From Rhodanobacter sp. (GTDB taxonomy: Bacteria; Pseudomonadota; Gammaproteobacteria; Xanthomonadales; Rhodanobacteraceae), in NCBI GenBank assembly GCA_024711345.1, contig JANJTA010000032.1:1-64000 (forward strand): DNA of 64,000 bases, read 5' to 3'. Shown one piece after another: positions 10,983 through 18,492 of the stretch (position 1 is its first letter; each line of letters opens with the position of its first letter). The position numbers were made by a program, and so were the translations under genes. The notes beneath the pieces were generated by a model that did no database searches, was not told the origin of the DNA, and saw nothing but the letters and a program-made list of their open reading frames with translations.

Positions 10983-11534
10983 TCAATGCCCGTGGTGGGC
11001 GAAGTCGGACGTCGTGCCGTCGCGGCTGACCAGCTCAACCACGTAAGGCTGGACGCGGCCATCGGGCATCTCCATGCCCGGCGAGCCGGCCGGCATGCCC
11101 GGCACGACGAGACCCTTGGCATCGGGCTTTTCAGCCAGGAGCCGCTTGATGTCTAGCGCTGGCACATGGCCTTCGACGAAATAGCCGCCCACTTCGGCGG
11201 TATGGCATGACCCTTTGCCGGCCGGAATGCCGACCCGACTCTTCACCGAATCGAGGTCGTCGACATCGCGCACGTCGACGTTGAAGCCGGCGGCACGCAT
11301 ATGATCGACCCACGCGCCGCAACATCCACACGTAGCGCTCTTGTGCACCAGCATGACCGGAAGCGATGCGTCCGGTGAGCTCGCTGTTGCGGCATGGATG
11401 GTCGCGGAGGATGGCTGGCTGGACTGCGCATCGACGGGGTGGGTGCAGGCACCAAGCGCGCTGAAGGAAACAACGGAGATTGCTGCGAACAAAACGTTTC
11501 TTGTATTCATGGCTGAGATGCTCATTCGCTTCAC
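10983..11534 (-). CDS. DUF411 copper-cluster lipoprotein
   Basis: A DUF411-family protein of 183 aa. The N-terminal hydrophobic segment ends in SALGAC, a lipobox, so the mature protein is probably a lipoprotein. The core has HKSATCGCCGAW, which with CHTA forms the conserved Cys set of the family, found in many copper-resistance clusters (sometimes named CopG) and implicated in copper redox or binding. The GTG at 11534 is chosen because GGAG lies 7 bases upstream and it begins 2 bases after the stop of the preceding cytochrome gene. The C-terminus (DFAHHGH) is His-rich. Confidence 0.85.
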   Translation of the reverse strand: MKRMSISAMNTRNVLFAAISVVSFSALGACTHPVDAQSSQPSSATIHAATASSPDASLPVMLVHKSATCGCCGAWVDHMRAAGFNVDVRDVDDLDSVKSRVGIPAGKGSCHTAEVGGYFVEGHVPALDIKRLLAEKPDAKGLVVPGMPAGSPGMEMPDGRVQPYVVELVSRDGTTSDFAHHGH

Positions 11535-11536
11535 GG

Positions 11537-12649
11537 TCACTCTCCCGATACCGGTGCGGATTGCCATTGGATGGACACGATCTTCCAGCCCTTGCCATCC
11601 TTCTTGAGGTTGAGCAGTTCGCGGCTGCGCAGCGTGGTCAGCTTGCCCTTGACCGTGGCCTGGATGTCGCTCTCGCTGCCGACCATGGCGGCGTCGCCCA
11701 TCGGCATCGAGCCCAGCGAGACGGGGGTGATCTTCGCGTCCTTCAGGAACGCGATGTCCTCGCCGAGATGGCCGTTAGCGTAGTCATCACGCAACTGCGT
11801 ATGGCCGCCTTCGCTGATGCTGGCATTGGGTGCCAGCAAAGCGAGCACCGCCGCTCGATCACCGTGCTGCAAGGCTGTGTGGAACGCTTGCGCCACGGCC
11901 TCAGCCGCCGGCACCGCTTTCGCTTTCATGCCTTCCATCGACAATGGCGCTTCAACCGGAGGAGCCGCCTCGACATGTTCGTGATCATGCCCTTCCGCGG
12001 CGGCCGCATCGTGGCTGTGCCCGGATTCGAGCTTGGCGGGCATTTGCATGTCCTGCATGTCGGCAGCACCATGGGCGTCTTCGTCAGCGAACCCGCCATG
12101 GCTGTGGCCACCCTCGTCGTCCATGTCGTGATCCGCGGGAGCCTTAGCCACCATGTCCTTGTATTGCGCCGGCGTCATGTCAGGCAGCTTCTGCAGAAAC
12201 GCGACCATGCTCCACATCGTCGGGTCGTCATGGCTGCCACCCCATGCGGGCATCGCGCTCATCTTGATGCCGTGCTTGATGACCCAGAACGCCTCCTTCG
12301 GCGCGACCCGCACCTGCGACAAATTCGGCGGCTGCGGGTACAGGCCCGGGCGTATCTCCGAGTCATTCATGCCGGGCTTGAGATGGCAACCGGTGCACAT
12401 CGCTGCGTATTGACCGGCACCCTTGAGTATCAACTGCGGGTCGTTGAGGTCAGGCACGACGATGTCCTTGGAGCGCGCATGAATGGAGTTTTCACGTAGG
12501 GTCTGCATTACCGCGAAAACAGGCTTGGTGTGATGGTCGTCGGCGCCGATGTTGTAGATGCCGGAGTACACGAACGCGCCCGCGCCGATGGCCAGCACGC
12601 CCAGAACGACGGCAACCGTGATGCTGTGATGCTTGATGTGTTGCTTCAT
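11537..12649 (-). CDS. Cytochrome c fused to an NTF2/SnoaL-like domain
   Basis: A 370-aa membrane-anchored protein. Residues 1-35 give an N-terminal transmembrane anchor. A class I cytochrome c domain follows with CTGCH (85-89) and a probable axial Met in MSAMPAW. Next is a long linker full of His, Met, Asp and Glu (HDMDDEGGHSHGG, DMQDMQMP, GHDHEH). The last 140 residues resemble NTF2-like/DUF4440 domains (VAQAFHTALQHGDRAAVLALLAP...GWKIVSIQWQ). I know of no named protein with this layout. Its place between copB and DUF411 suggests electron transfer or metal binding coupled to copper oxidation. GAGGAG lies 8 bases before the ATG at 12649. Confidence 0.8.
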   Translation of the reverse strand: MKQHIKHHSITVAVVLGVLAIGAGAFVYSGIYNIGADDHHTKPVFAVMQTLRENSIHARSKDIVVPDLNDPQLILKGAGQYAAMCTGCHLKPGMNDSEIRPGLYPQPPNLSQVRVAPKEAFWVIKHGIKMSAMPAWGGSHDDPTMWSMVAFLQKLPDMTPAQYKDMVAKAPADHDMDDEGGHSHGGFADEDAHGAADMQDMQMPAKLESGHSHDAAAAEGHDHEHVEAAPPVEAPLSMEGMKAKAVPAAEAVAQAFHTALQHGDRAAVLALLAPNASISEGGHTQLRDDYANGHLGEDIAFLKDAKITPVSLGSMPMGDAAMVGSESDIQATVKGKLTTLRSRELLNLKKDGKGWKIVSIQWQSAPVSGE

Positions 12650-12660
12650 GACGTTTCTCC

Positions 12661-13944
12661 TCAAAACCAGATGCGGACGCCGGCAACGATCTGTCGGTCG
12701 AGAACGGGTTGGTGATCCTGCCGCGCGTAGTCGGCGCTGGTGCCGATGCGGCGTAGCCAGTTCACGCCGATGTACGGCGCGAACTGCCGGCGGATCTCGT
12801 AGCGCAGGCGTAGGCCGAACTGGATGTCGGACACCCCGTTGCCGATCCGGCGCTGCGGATCGTTCTTGCCGTAGAGGTTGATCTCCGTTTCCGGCTGCAG
12901 GATCAGACGTTGGGTGAACAGCAACTCGTATTCCGCGCGCAGGCGTGCCGCGGTGCGCCCGTTGGCGCCCACATAGCCGGTCGCTTCCAGTTCAAACCAA
13001 TACGGCGCCAAGCCCTGCACGCCGAATGCGGCCCACGTGCGTCCAGGGCCTTCGCCGAAGTCGTGGCGCACACCCAGTTGCGTGCTCCAGAACGTGGCGA
13101 TGTTGTGGTTCCAGAACGCTTCGAGATCACCGTCTTCCAGCTTGCCGCGGCTGCGCTCGCCTTCGGTGCGAATCCACAGCTTGTCCTCGTCGTTGCCGTA
13201 CCAGCCTTGGGCTTCCCAGCTCTGGCCGTTGGCATCGCGGCCGTGGAACGCTTCCAACTGATCGATCAGCAGCATGCCGAATGGCGCGCTTCCGTGCATA
13301 TGCAACCCTTGTATGGGGCTGCCCGCGACGCCGTCGGAATAATCGTCACTGCGCGCATCCGCGGGCGCGCGGCCACCTTGCATCGGACCCATCGTCATGC
13401 CCGGCATCGCGCCCATGCCAGCCATACCGCCTTGATCCTTCTTCGGCATGGCGCCGTGATCCATCCCGGCCATGCCACGGTGATCCATCCCCTGCATCGC
13501 TTTCGGACTCACGCCGGGCATCGACGAGTGATCCATCCCCGACATGTCGCCGGTGGGTGCCCCCGATGCGGCCGGCTTGGCGGGCATCGGCATGCCCTGC
13601 ATCGCGCCGTGGTCCATGCCTGGCATGGCGCTGTGATCCATACCCTGCATATCATCCATGTGATGGGAGGCCGGCGTCGGCGGGGCGGTAACGGGTTTCT
13701 TCTTGGCCTTCTTGACGGGTGCTTTCGTCGCCGGTTTCGCGGTGCTGCTCGCAGCGACCGGCATGGTCATACCCGGCATGCTGCCGTGATCCATGCCCGG
13801 CATGGAACTCATGTCCATCGACGAGGTGCTGCTGGACGCGGGTGCACTCTGCGCCGCTACCGTCAGCGGCAACGCCAGCAGCAACGCGGCCAGTAACGTG
13901 GAACGATGCGGAACGAATGAGGCGTTGCGACGATGCATCTTCAT
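12661..13944 (-). CDS. copB: Copper resistance protein B (CopB), Met-rich
   Basis: Outer-membrane beta-barrel protein of 427 aa. A signal peptide ends near VAAQS; residues 40-185 are a low-complexity copper-binding region built on repeats of the type MDHGxMPGM; the last 210 residues are the CopB domain (from about HMHGSAPFGMLLIDQLE to AGVRIWF with the terminal aromatic residue of outer-membrane proteins). In the Pseudomonas/Xanthomonas cop system CopB binds copper at the outer membrane and works with CopA. The start overlaps the copA stop (ATGA). Confidence 0.93.
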   Translation of the reverse strand: MKMHRRNASFVPHRSTLLAALLLALPLTVAAQSAPASSSTSSMDMSSMPGMDHGSMPGMTMPVAASSTAKPATKAPVKKAKKKPVTAPPTPASHHMDDMQGMDHSAMPGMDHGAMQGMPMPAKPAASGAPTGDMSGMDHSSMPGVSPKAMQGMDHRGMAGMDHGAMPKKDQGGMAGMGAMPGMTMGPMQGGRAPADARSDDYSDGVAGSPIQGLHMHGSAPFGMLLIDQLEAFHGRDANGQSWEAQGWYGNDEDKLWIRTEGERSRGKLEDGDLEAFWNHNIATFWSTQLGVRHDFGEGPGRTWAAFGVQGLAPYWFELEATGYVGANGRTAARLRAEYELLFTQRLILQPETEINLYGKNDPQRRIGNGVSDIQFGLRLRYEIRRQFAPYIGVNWLRRIGTSADYARQDHQPVLDRQIVAGVRIWF

Positions 13945-15725
13945 GACACCACCACCTCGCGGAACATGCCCGCTTCCATGTGATACATCAGATGACAGTG
14001 GTAGGCCCAGTGGCCCGGATTGTCAGCGGATACAGCATAGGTAATGCGCTGCGCCGGCTGCACGTTGATGGTGTGCTTGCGCACCTGGAACTGGCCCTCG
14101 GGATTCTCCAACTCGCTCCACATGCCGTGCAGGTGGATCGGATGGTTCATCATGGTGTCGTTGACCAGCACGATGCGCAGCCGCTCGCCGCTGTTGAAAT
14201 GCACCGGCTTGGCATCGGAGAACTTCACGCCGTCGAACGACCACATGAAGCGCTCCATATTGCCGGTGAGGTGCAGCTCGATCTCGCGACCGGGTTCGCG
14301 TGCGTCGATCGGACCGCCAATGGTATGCAGGTCGGCGTAGGTCAGCACGCGCCGGCCGTTGTCGCGCAGGCCGATGCCCGGATCGTCGAGGTTGGTGCGC
14401 GGCATGTCGACATGCATGTCCACGCCGGGGCCGTATTCGGTACGGGCATGGCGCACGACCGGCGCGGGTGCGGCCGCCATGCCGGCCATGTTGCCGTGAT
14501 CCATACCGGCATGATCCATGCTGCCATGATCCATGCCAGGCATCGCGGCATGGCTACTGCCGTGATCCATCCCTCCCATCGACATCGCGCCCATCATGTC
14601 CTGCATGCCCAGCCATACCCGCGGATCCATCGTCGGGACATCGGCCTGCATCCCTTGCCGTGGCGCCAGCGTGCCGCGAGCGTAGCCGGTGCGGTCGATG
14701 GATTGGGCAAACAACGTGTATGCGCGTTCGTCCTGTGGCTCGACGATCACGTCGTAGGTTTCGGCCACCGAGATGCGGAACTCGTCGACCGCCACCGACT
14801 CGACGTCCTGACCATCGGCCGAGATCACCGTCATCTTCAGGCCCGGGATGCGCACGTCGAAGATGGTCGATGCCGAGCCGTTGATGATGCGCAGGCGGAT
14901 CTTCTCGCCGGGTCTGAAAATGCCGGTCCAGTTGCCCGCCGGCGCCGCACCGTTCATCAGGTAGGTGTAGGTGTAGCCGGAGACGTCACCCAGATCGGTC
15001 GGGTTCATGCGCATCTCGTTCCACATCTTGCGCATCGACAGCGCCTGACTCAGTCCCTTCTCGCGGACATCGCGGAAGAAATCCGGCACAGTGGGCTGGG
15101 CGAAGTTGTAGTAATCGCTCTGCTTCTTGAGCTTGGCGTAGATGCGCTCCGGATCCTCGTCGGTCCAGTCGCTGAGCATCACCACGTAGTCGCGATCGGT
15201 CGGATGGCGATCCGGGCCCGCGGGTTCGATCACCAACGGGCCGTACAGCCCGGTCTGTTCCTGGAATCCCGAATGCGAGTGGTACCAGTACGTGCCGGCC
15301 TGGCGGACCTGAAAGCGGTAGACAAAGGTTTCACCGGGGGCAATACCATCGAAACTGATACCCGGCACGCCGTCTTCCTGGAACGGCAGGATGATACCGT
15401 GCCAGTGGATCGAGGTCGGCACGCGCAAGCGGTTAGTCACGCGAAGGTTCACTGTGGTGCCTTCCTTCCAGCGTAGGAGCGGGCCGGGAACACTACCGTT
15501 GACAGTGGTGGCCAGGCGCGTGGCCCCGGTGTAGTTGACCGGCGTCTCGGCAATATCGAGCGCGAAGTCGGTGCCACTCAGCACCGTGGGGTGGCCGGGG
15601 CTGGTCAGCGCCCAGACGTTCGGGGGGCGCAGCAAGCCGAGGCCGGCCACAGCGCCGCCGATGGCGACACCCTGGACGAAACGACGACGCGAAAAATCCA
15701 CCGGTGGGCGGGGAAACATGTTCAT
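13941..15725 (-). CDS. copA: Multicopper oxidase CopA (periplasmic)
   Basis: Periplasmic copper oxidase of 594 aa that oxidises Cu(I) to the less toxic Cu(II) and sequesters copper. The Tat signal (SRRRFVQG, about residues 11-18) shows export of the folded, metal-loaded protein. Copper-ligand motifs are IHWHG and YWYHSH in the first cupredoxin domain and HPIHLHG and HCHLMYHMEAGM in the last. A Met/His-rich insert (MDHGSMDHAGMDHGNM) lies near residue 400. ATG 15725 is chosen for AGGAGA 8 bases upstream; in-frame codons before it encode an Arg-rich leader unlike the family. This is the PcoA/CopA type, not the ATPase at 8592. Confidence 0.94.
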   Translation of the reverse strand: MNMFPRPPVDFSRRRFVQGVAIGGAVAGLGLLRPPNVWALTSPGHPTVLSGTDFALDIAETPVNYTGATRLATTVNGSVPGPLLRWKEGTTVNLRVTNRLRVPTSIHWHGIILPFQEDGVPGISFDGIAPGETFVYRFQVRQAGTYWYHSHSGFQEQTGLYGPLVIEPAGPDRHPTDRDYVVMLSDWTDEDPERIYAKLKKQSDYYNFAQPTVPDFFRDVREKGLSQALSMRKMWNEMRMNPTDLGDVSGYTYTYLMNGAAPAGNWTGIFRPGEKIRLRIINGSASTIFDVRIPGLKMTVISADGQDVESVAVDEFRISVAETYDVIVEPQDERAYTLFAQSIDRTGYARGTLAPRQGMQADVPTMDPRVWLGMQDMMGAMSMGGMDHGSSHAAMPGMDHGSMDHAGMDHGNMAGMAAAPAPVVRHARTEYGPGVDMHVDMPRTNLDDPGIGLRDNGRRVLTYADLHTIGGPIDAREPGREIELHLTGNMERFMWSFDGVKFSDAKPVHFNSGERLRIVLVNDTMMNHPIHLHGMWSELENPEGQFQVRKHTINVQPAQRITYAVSADNPGHWAYHCHLMYHMEAGMFREVVVS

Positions 15726-15837
15726 GGACTCTCTCCTGGACAGACGGTATCGATCACGCCGATACCGATCACAGCCGATTGCCGCAGCCATCGACACGCG
15801 ACAGCCACAAGCAACGCTCATCAACAATGAGGAAGAG

Positions 15838-16242
15838 TCAGACCGCCGGTGGTCGCAATGGAGGGGCGGTATTCAAGGAAGGCGCACTGCTGGGCAGTGG
15901 CATGGCATAGCTGGCAGTAATCGGGACCGAGGCCAGAACGACAGCCGTTGCGGGTAGCAACGTGGTACTGCACATCGCCGCACAATTGCAGGCGTGTCCC
16001 GTCATGCCACCACAGCAACCGGCCTGATCGTCGCAACAGGATCGGGACCCCTTGACCGCGACGTGGTGACGACAGTGTTCACTGACCGCCGCAATCGTTG
16101 TATGCACGACATGGGAATGAGGACTTCCCATCATGCCCATCGGGGCAGCGGCCAATGAGTTGATGACCAGCATCAGCCACGCCAGCGCGCCCATCGCCCG
16201 GAGGCGACGTGAACGGGCGAGCAGACGTAGCGAGAAGGTCAT
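15838..16242 (-). CDS. Cys-rich CopL-like protein
   Basis: A 134-aa protein with a hydrophobic N-terminal segment (about residues 17-33), His/Met stretches (PMGMMGSPHSHVVH) and a dense Cys cluster (SRSCCDDQAGCCGGMTGHACNCAAMC), then another hydrophobic stretch. It sits immediately upstream of copA, as CopL does in Xanthomonas copLAB, where it is needed for copper-induced expression. The match rests on position and composition, not on sequence similarity I can verify, so the symbol is withheld. The start is uncertain: ATG 16242 or 16194. A 112-base gap separates it from copA. Confidence 0.62.
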   Translation of the reverse strand: MTFSLRLLARSRRLRAMGALAWLMLVINSLAAAPMGMMGSPHSHVVHTTIAAVSEHCRHHVAVKGSRSCCDDQAGCCGGMTGHACNCAAMCSTTLLPATAVVLASVPITASYAMPLPSSAPSLNTAPPLRPPAV

Positions 16243-16258
16243 GAAGCGAGCTTACCCG

Positions 16259-16292
16259 TGTGACTTGACACGCTCAACCCTGGAGGTGGGTT
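16259..16292 (-). promoter_or_regulatory. Dyad in the gap before the CopL-like gene
   Basis: The gap before the CopL-like gene contains the dyad AACCC-N7-GGGTT followed by TGTCAA. This resembles metal-sensor operators in form and is placed to control copL-copA-copB. No regulator gene is near, so the assignment is speculative. Confidence 0.28.
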
Positions 16293-16300
16293 CAGCTGTC

Positions 16301-16630
16301 TCACGGCTTGCTGAAACCCATGTGCAGCGTGATCTTGTCGCCGGCTTTCAGGCCGGCCATGGTGGCTGGCGGGAAATGCAGCTTGAGCGCCATGCCTTCG
16401 GATTCCGCCTCGACCAGGCCGGTCTTCGCATCTGCTTCCGTCACGGTCGCTGGCATGCTGTGCATGCCCATCATGCTGCCGTGCATACCCTTCATGTCCG
16501 AGTGCATCGCACCCATCTTGTCCATGCCGCTTGTGGGCGTGCCGTCCTGGGCTACGGCGACACCACTGATGACCAGCGCGAGCCCCAATGAACCGAGCAT
16601 CGAAACCAGAGGTTTGCGAGAAATAATCAT
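16301..16630 (-). CDS. Met-rich CusF-like periplasmic copper-binding protein
   Basis: A 109-aa secreted protein: signal peptide of about 27 residues ending AVAQDG, then a Met/His-rich stretch (KMGAMHSDMKGMHGSMMGMH), then a small domain with GLVEAESEGMALKLHFPPATMAGLKAGDKITLHMGF. That domain follows the CusF pattern (a hydrophobic beta-barrel with PPATM in place of WPAMTM), so it is probably a variant copper chaperone. It is the first gene of the copper array and is read in the same direction as copA. It is distinct from the CusF at 1864-2214, which lacks the long Met-rich insert. Confidence 0.75.
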   Translation of the reverse strand: MIISRKPLVSMLGSLGLALVISGVAVAQDGTPTSGMDKMGAMHSDMKGMHGSMMGMHSMPATVTEADAKTGLVEAESEGMALKLHFPPATMAGLKAGDKITLHMGFSKP

Positions 16631-16738
16631 TGACCGTCTCCAACAGTGATCGGTTTGGCCCCCTGTGTTACTCCACGCGCTTGGCGTGGCCAGAGGATTA
16701 GTCCTTGCCCTTTCTTGCCAAGTACGGTGTCGCCCAGA

Positions 16739-17110
16739 TCATGGCGTGGCGGTTTGATGCGTGCGCACTCGGCGCAGGGCATTCCTTAACTTTGCAGCCG
16801 CACGAATCTTGATGCACATCTTTTCAGGCGTGGCTCCTCGCATGCGCGCTTCATTAGTGTAGGGATCCGTCGTTTCCCTAGGTGGCTTGGCCGGTATGGT
16901 TTCAATGGTGATCCTGAGCAAACCTGGCAAAATGAACTCGCCGGCGCTACCCGGTATCAGGGACTGCACCACGATGTCTTCCAGTTCCCTGAGTACCATC
17001 ACGGTCTTGTTTGCGGACAGGCCTGTCGCCTTGGCAAGTTCGATGATGAGCCCAGCCCTAGCCAAGGGTTGCTTGAACGGGGGGCCGAGAGAGCGTCGTG
17101 GATGAGCCAT
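16739..17110 (-). CDS. HU/IHF-family-like DNA-binding protein
   Basis: A 123-aa basic protein whose core matches the HU/IHF fold: LIIELAKATGLSANKTVMV (helical dimer part), FILPGLLRITIETIPAKPPRE (the beta-arm with FxLPG), and IRAAAKLRNAL (C-terminal helix), with an N-terminal extension of about 20 basic residues. HU/IHF proteins bend DNA and assist site-specific recombination. It starts 29 bases after the stop of a tyrosine recombinase in the same direction, so a role as accessory factor of the element is likely but inferred. ATG 17110 is preferred over an upstream TTG; AAGG lies 9 bases before it. Confidence 0.7.
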   Translation of the reverse strand: MAHPRRSLGPPFKQPLARAGLIIELAKATGLSANKTVMVLRELEDIVVQSLIPGSAGEFILPGLLRITIETIPAKPPRETTDPYTNEARMRGATPEKMCIKIRAAAKLRNALRRVRTHQTATP

Positions 17111-17139
17111 AGTCAGAAACCTTCGATCTAGGTGACGTG

Positions 17140-18492
17140 TCAACGAGTTGCACGGCGAACACGGGTCTTTGCCGCTCGACCTGAATTCGTCTTGTTTGTT
17201 TTGGCTTGCTCTTGGATCTGTCGCTCCAACGCCGCGATCTTTGCGTCCTTGCTCGCAAGCGAGGCTTCCATTTCCTGTAGCTCAACTCGGAGTCGATGCG
17301 GTTCTGCTTGGCGGGTACCGTCGCGGACGGCCCGCTGATAAGGCGTTTGCGATGCAATGTTGCGCTGTCCCAAGCGCATGGCCGTTGCATGCATTACATC
17401 CTCAACCGCCGTAGACAGGCCCATGCTTCGCCGCGCGGCCAGGTCATCCCGAGTTGATTCGTCGGCGAACTTGCGACGCAGACTGTGGTGACCAGCCCCG
17501 ATCTTGGCCACGACCCCGATTGCGCGAAACGCGCTACCCATCAACTGCACGATGGTTTTACCGCCCAGAGGGCGTCCCGTCTTTCCGCTCAGAAAGAGGC
17601 GCCGCTGTGCCTGCTGCTCGGTCCACCGATGTTTGGCAAGCCATCGTTGCCTGGCCTCGATGTGACGCGCAATACGAAGAGCAAGTGTGAGTGGAACAGT
17701 GAAATTGTTCTGATAGGCGAATTTCTGCACCGAGGGTGTCACCACCAGACCCTCCTCCTCGGCCTTTTCAATCGCCTCCTCGCTGAAGGCGTCGACCGTG
17801 AGGTATGTAAGCGTTCCTGCACGCCAGCCTACGCGATCGGATAACTCCAGGATGATCTGATTGCGTTCGACGATGAACGGATCTGTACCCTCGGCAAAGA
17901 ACCTGGCGATGCGCTGCTTGTCTTTTCCAGTTGCAAAATACTGGGAGCCGCCGGCCGTGCCGCTGACGCCGGTGAAACATAGCGGATAGAGATCAAGATC
18001 GACCTCGCGCTTCTTGCGTGAGCGGGGGCGTTTGCATTTGGGCTGGGTAATCGCGGAGTTGATGGCCAAGCCTGGCCCAATGACGCCATTGCACAAGCCC
18101 GCGTCCTGCTGCGCCCACCGGTAGTAGCGATAAATCCATTGCAATCGCACATTCACCGTGCGCTTGGCGGTGCGTTCATTCCCCTTGCTACGTTGCGAAC
18201 CGAGCACCTGCTTGAGCGCAGCTTCACGAAACTTCTGCAAAGTGTCGTCACTCGCTCGCTCCCAAGTCACCTTCGCTTCCTCGAGATGGCGCAACCATGC
18301 GAGCAGCGCATAGGCCGCGGCCTCTACCGCTGCGGTGTATGCCCCTTGCGGCGCCGCCAACCTCTTTCTGCCAGCCAGCGAATCGACATAATCGTGGAAC
18401 GGATCGAACAAGCGATGCTTCCGGTCGAAGAACACGGGCACTTTGCCTGTGCCGTTATCCACCCACTCAATGGTAGCCACGCGCTGGGTCAT
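17140..18492 (-). CDS. Tyrosine recombinase 3 with C-terminal coiled coil
   Basis: A 450-aa protein with phage-integrase-type catalytic boxes: GWRAGTLTYLTVDAF around residue 225 (first Arg), GHHSLRRKFADES around 337 (HxxR), and TPYQRAV around 385 (probable Tyr nucleophile in QRNIASQTPYQ). After the catalytic domain comes a heptad-rich tail (ELQEMEASLASKDAKIAALE) and a basic end. The start overlaps the stop of the RecG-like gene (ATGA at 18489-18492), so it belongs to the five-gene overlapping operon. It is shorter than the two recombinases at the operon's head and may be a division-of-labour partner. The tyrosine assignment is by position only. Confidence 0.82.
   Translation of the reverse strand: MTQRVATIEWVDNGTGKVPVFFDRKHRLFDPFHDYVDSLAGRKRLAAPQGAYTAAVEAAAYALLAWLRHLEEAKVTWERASDDTLQKFREAALKQVLGSQRSKGNERTAKRTVNVRLQWIYRYYRWAQQDAGLCNGVIGPGLAINSAITQPKCKRPRSRKKREVDLDLYPLCFTGVSGTAGGSQYFATGKDKQRIARFFAEGTDPFIVERNQIILELSDRVGWRAGTLTYLTVDAFSEEAIEKAEEEGLVVTPSVQKFAYQNNFTVPLTLALRIARHIEARQRWLAKHRWTEQQAQRRLFLSGKTGRPLGGKTIVQLMGSAFRAIGVVAKIGAGHHSLRRKFADESTRDDLAARRSMGLSTAVEDVMHATAMRLGQRNIASQTPYQRAVRDGTRQAEPHRLRVELQEMEASLASKDAKIAALERQIQEQAKTNKTNSGRAAKTRVRRATR

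Noticed and set aside
13300..13830. Regularly repeated sequence that might be a CRISPR array
   Set aside because: The repeats keep the reading frame and encode the Met/His repeats of CopB; there are no unique spacers.
16673..16689. CCACGC-GCTTG-GCGTGG hairpin as a terminator of the HU-like gene
   Set aside because: Symmetric and correctly placed, but with no T-run on either side; left unassigned rather than called.
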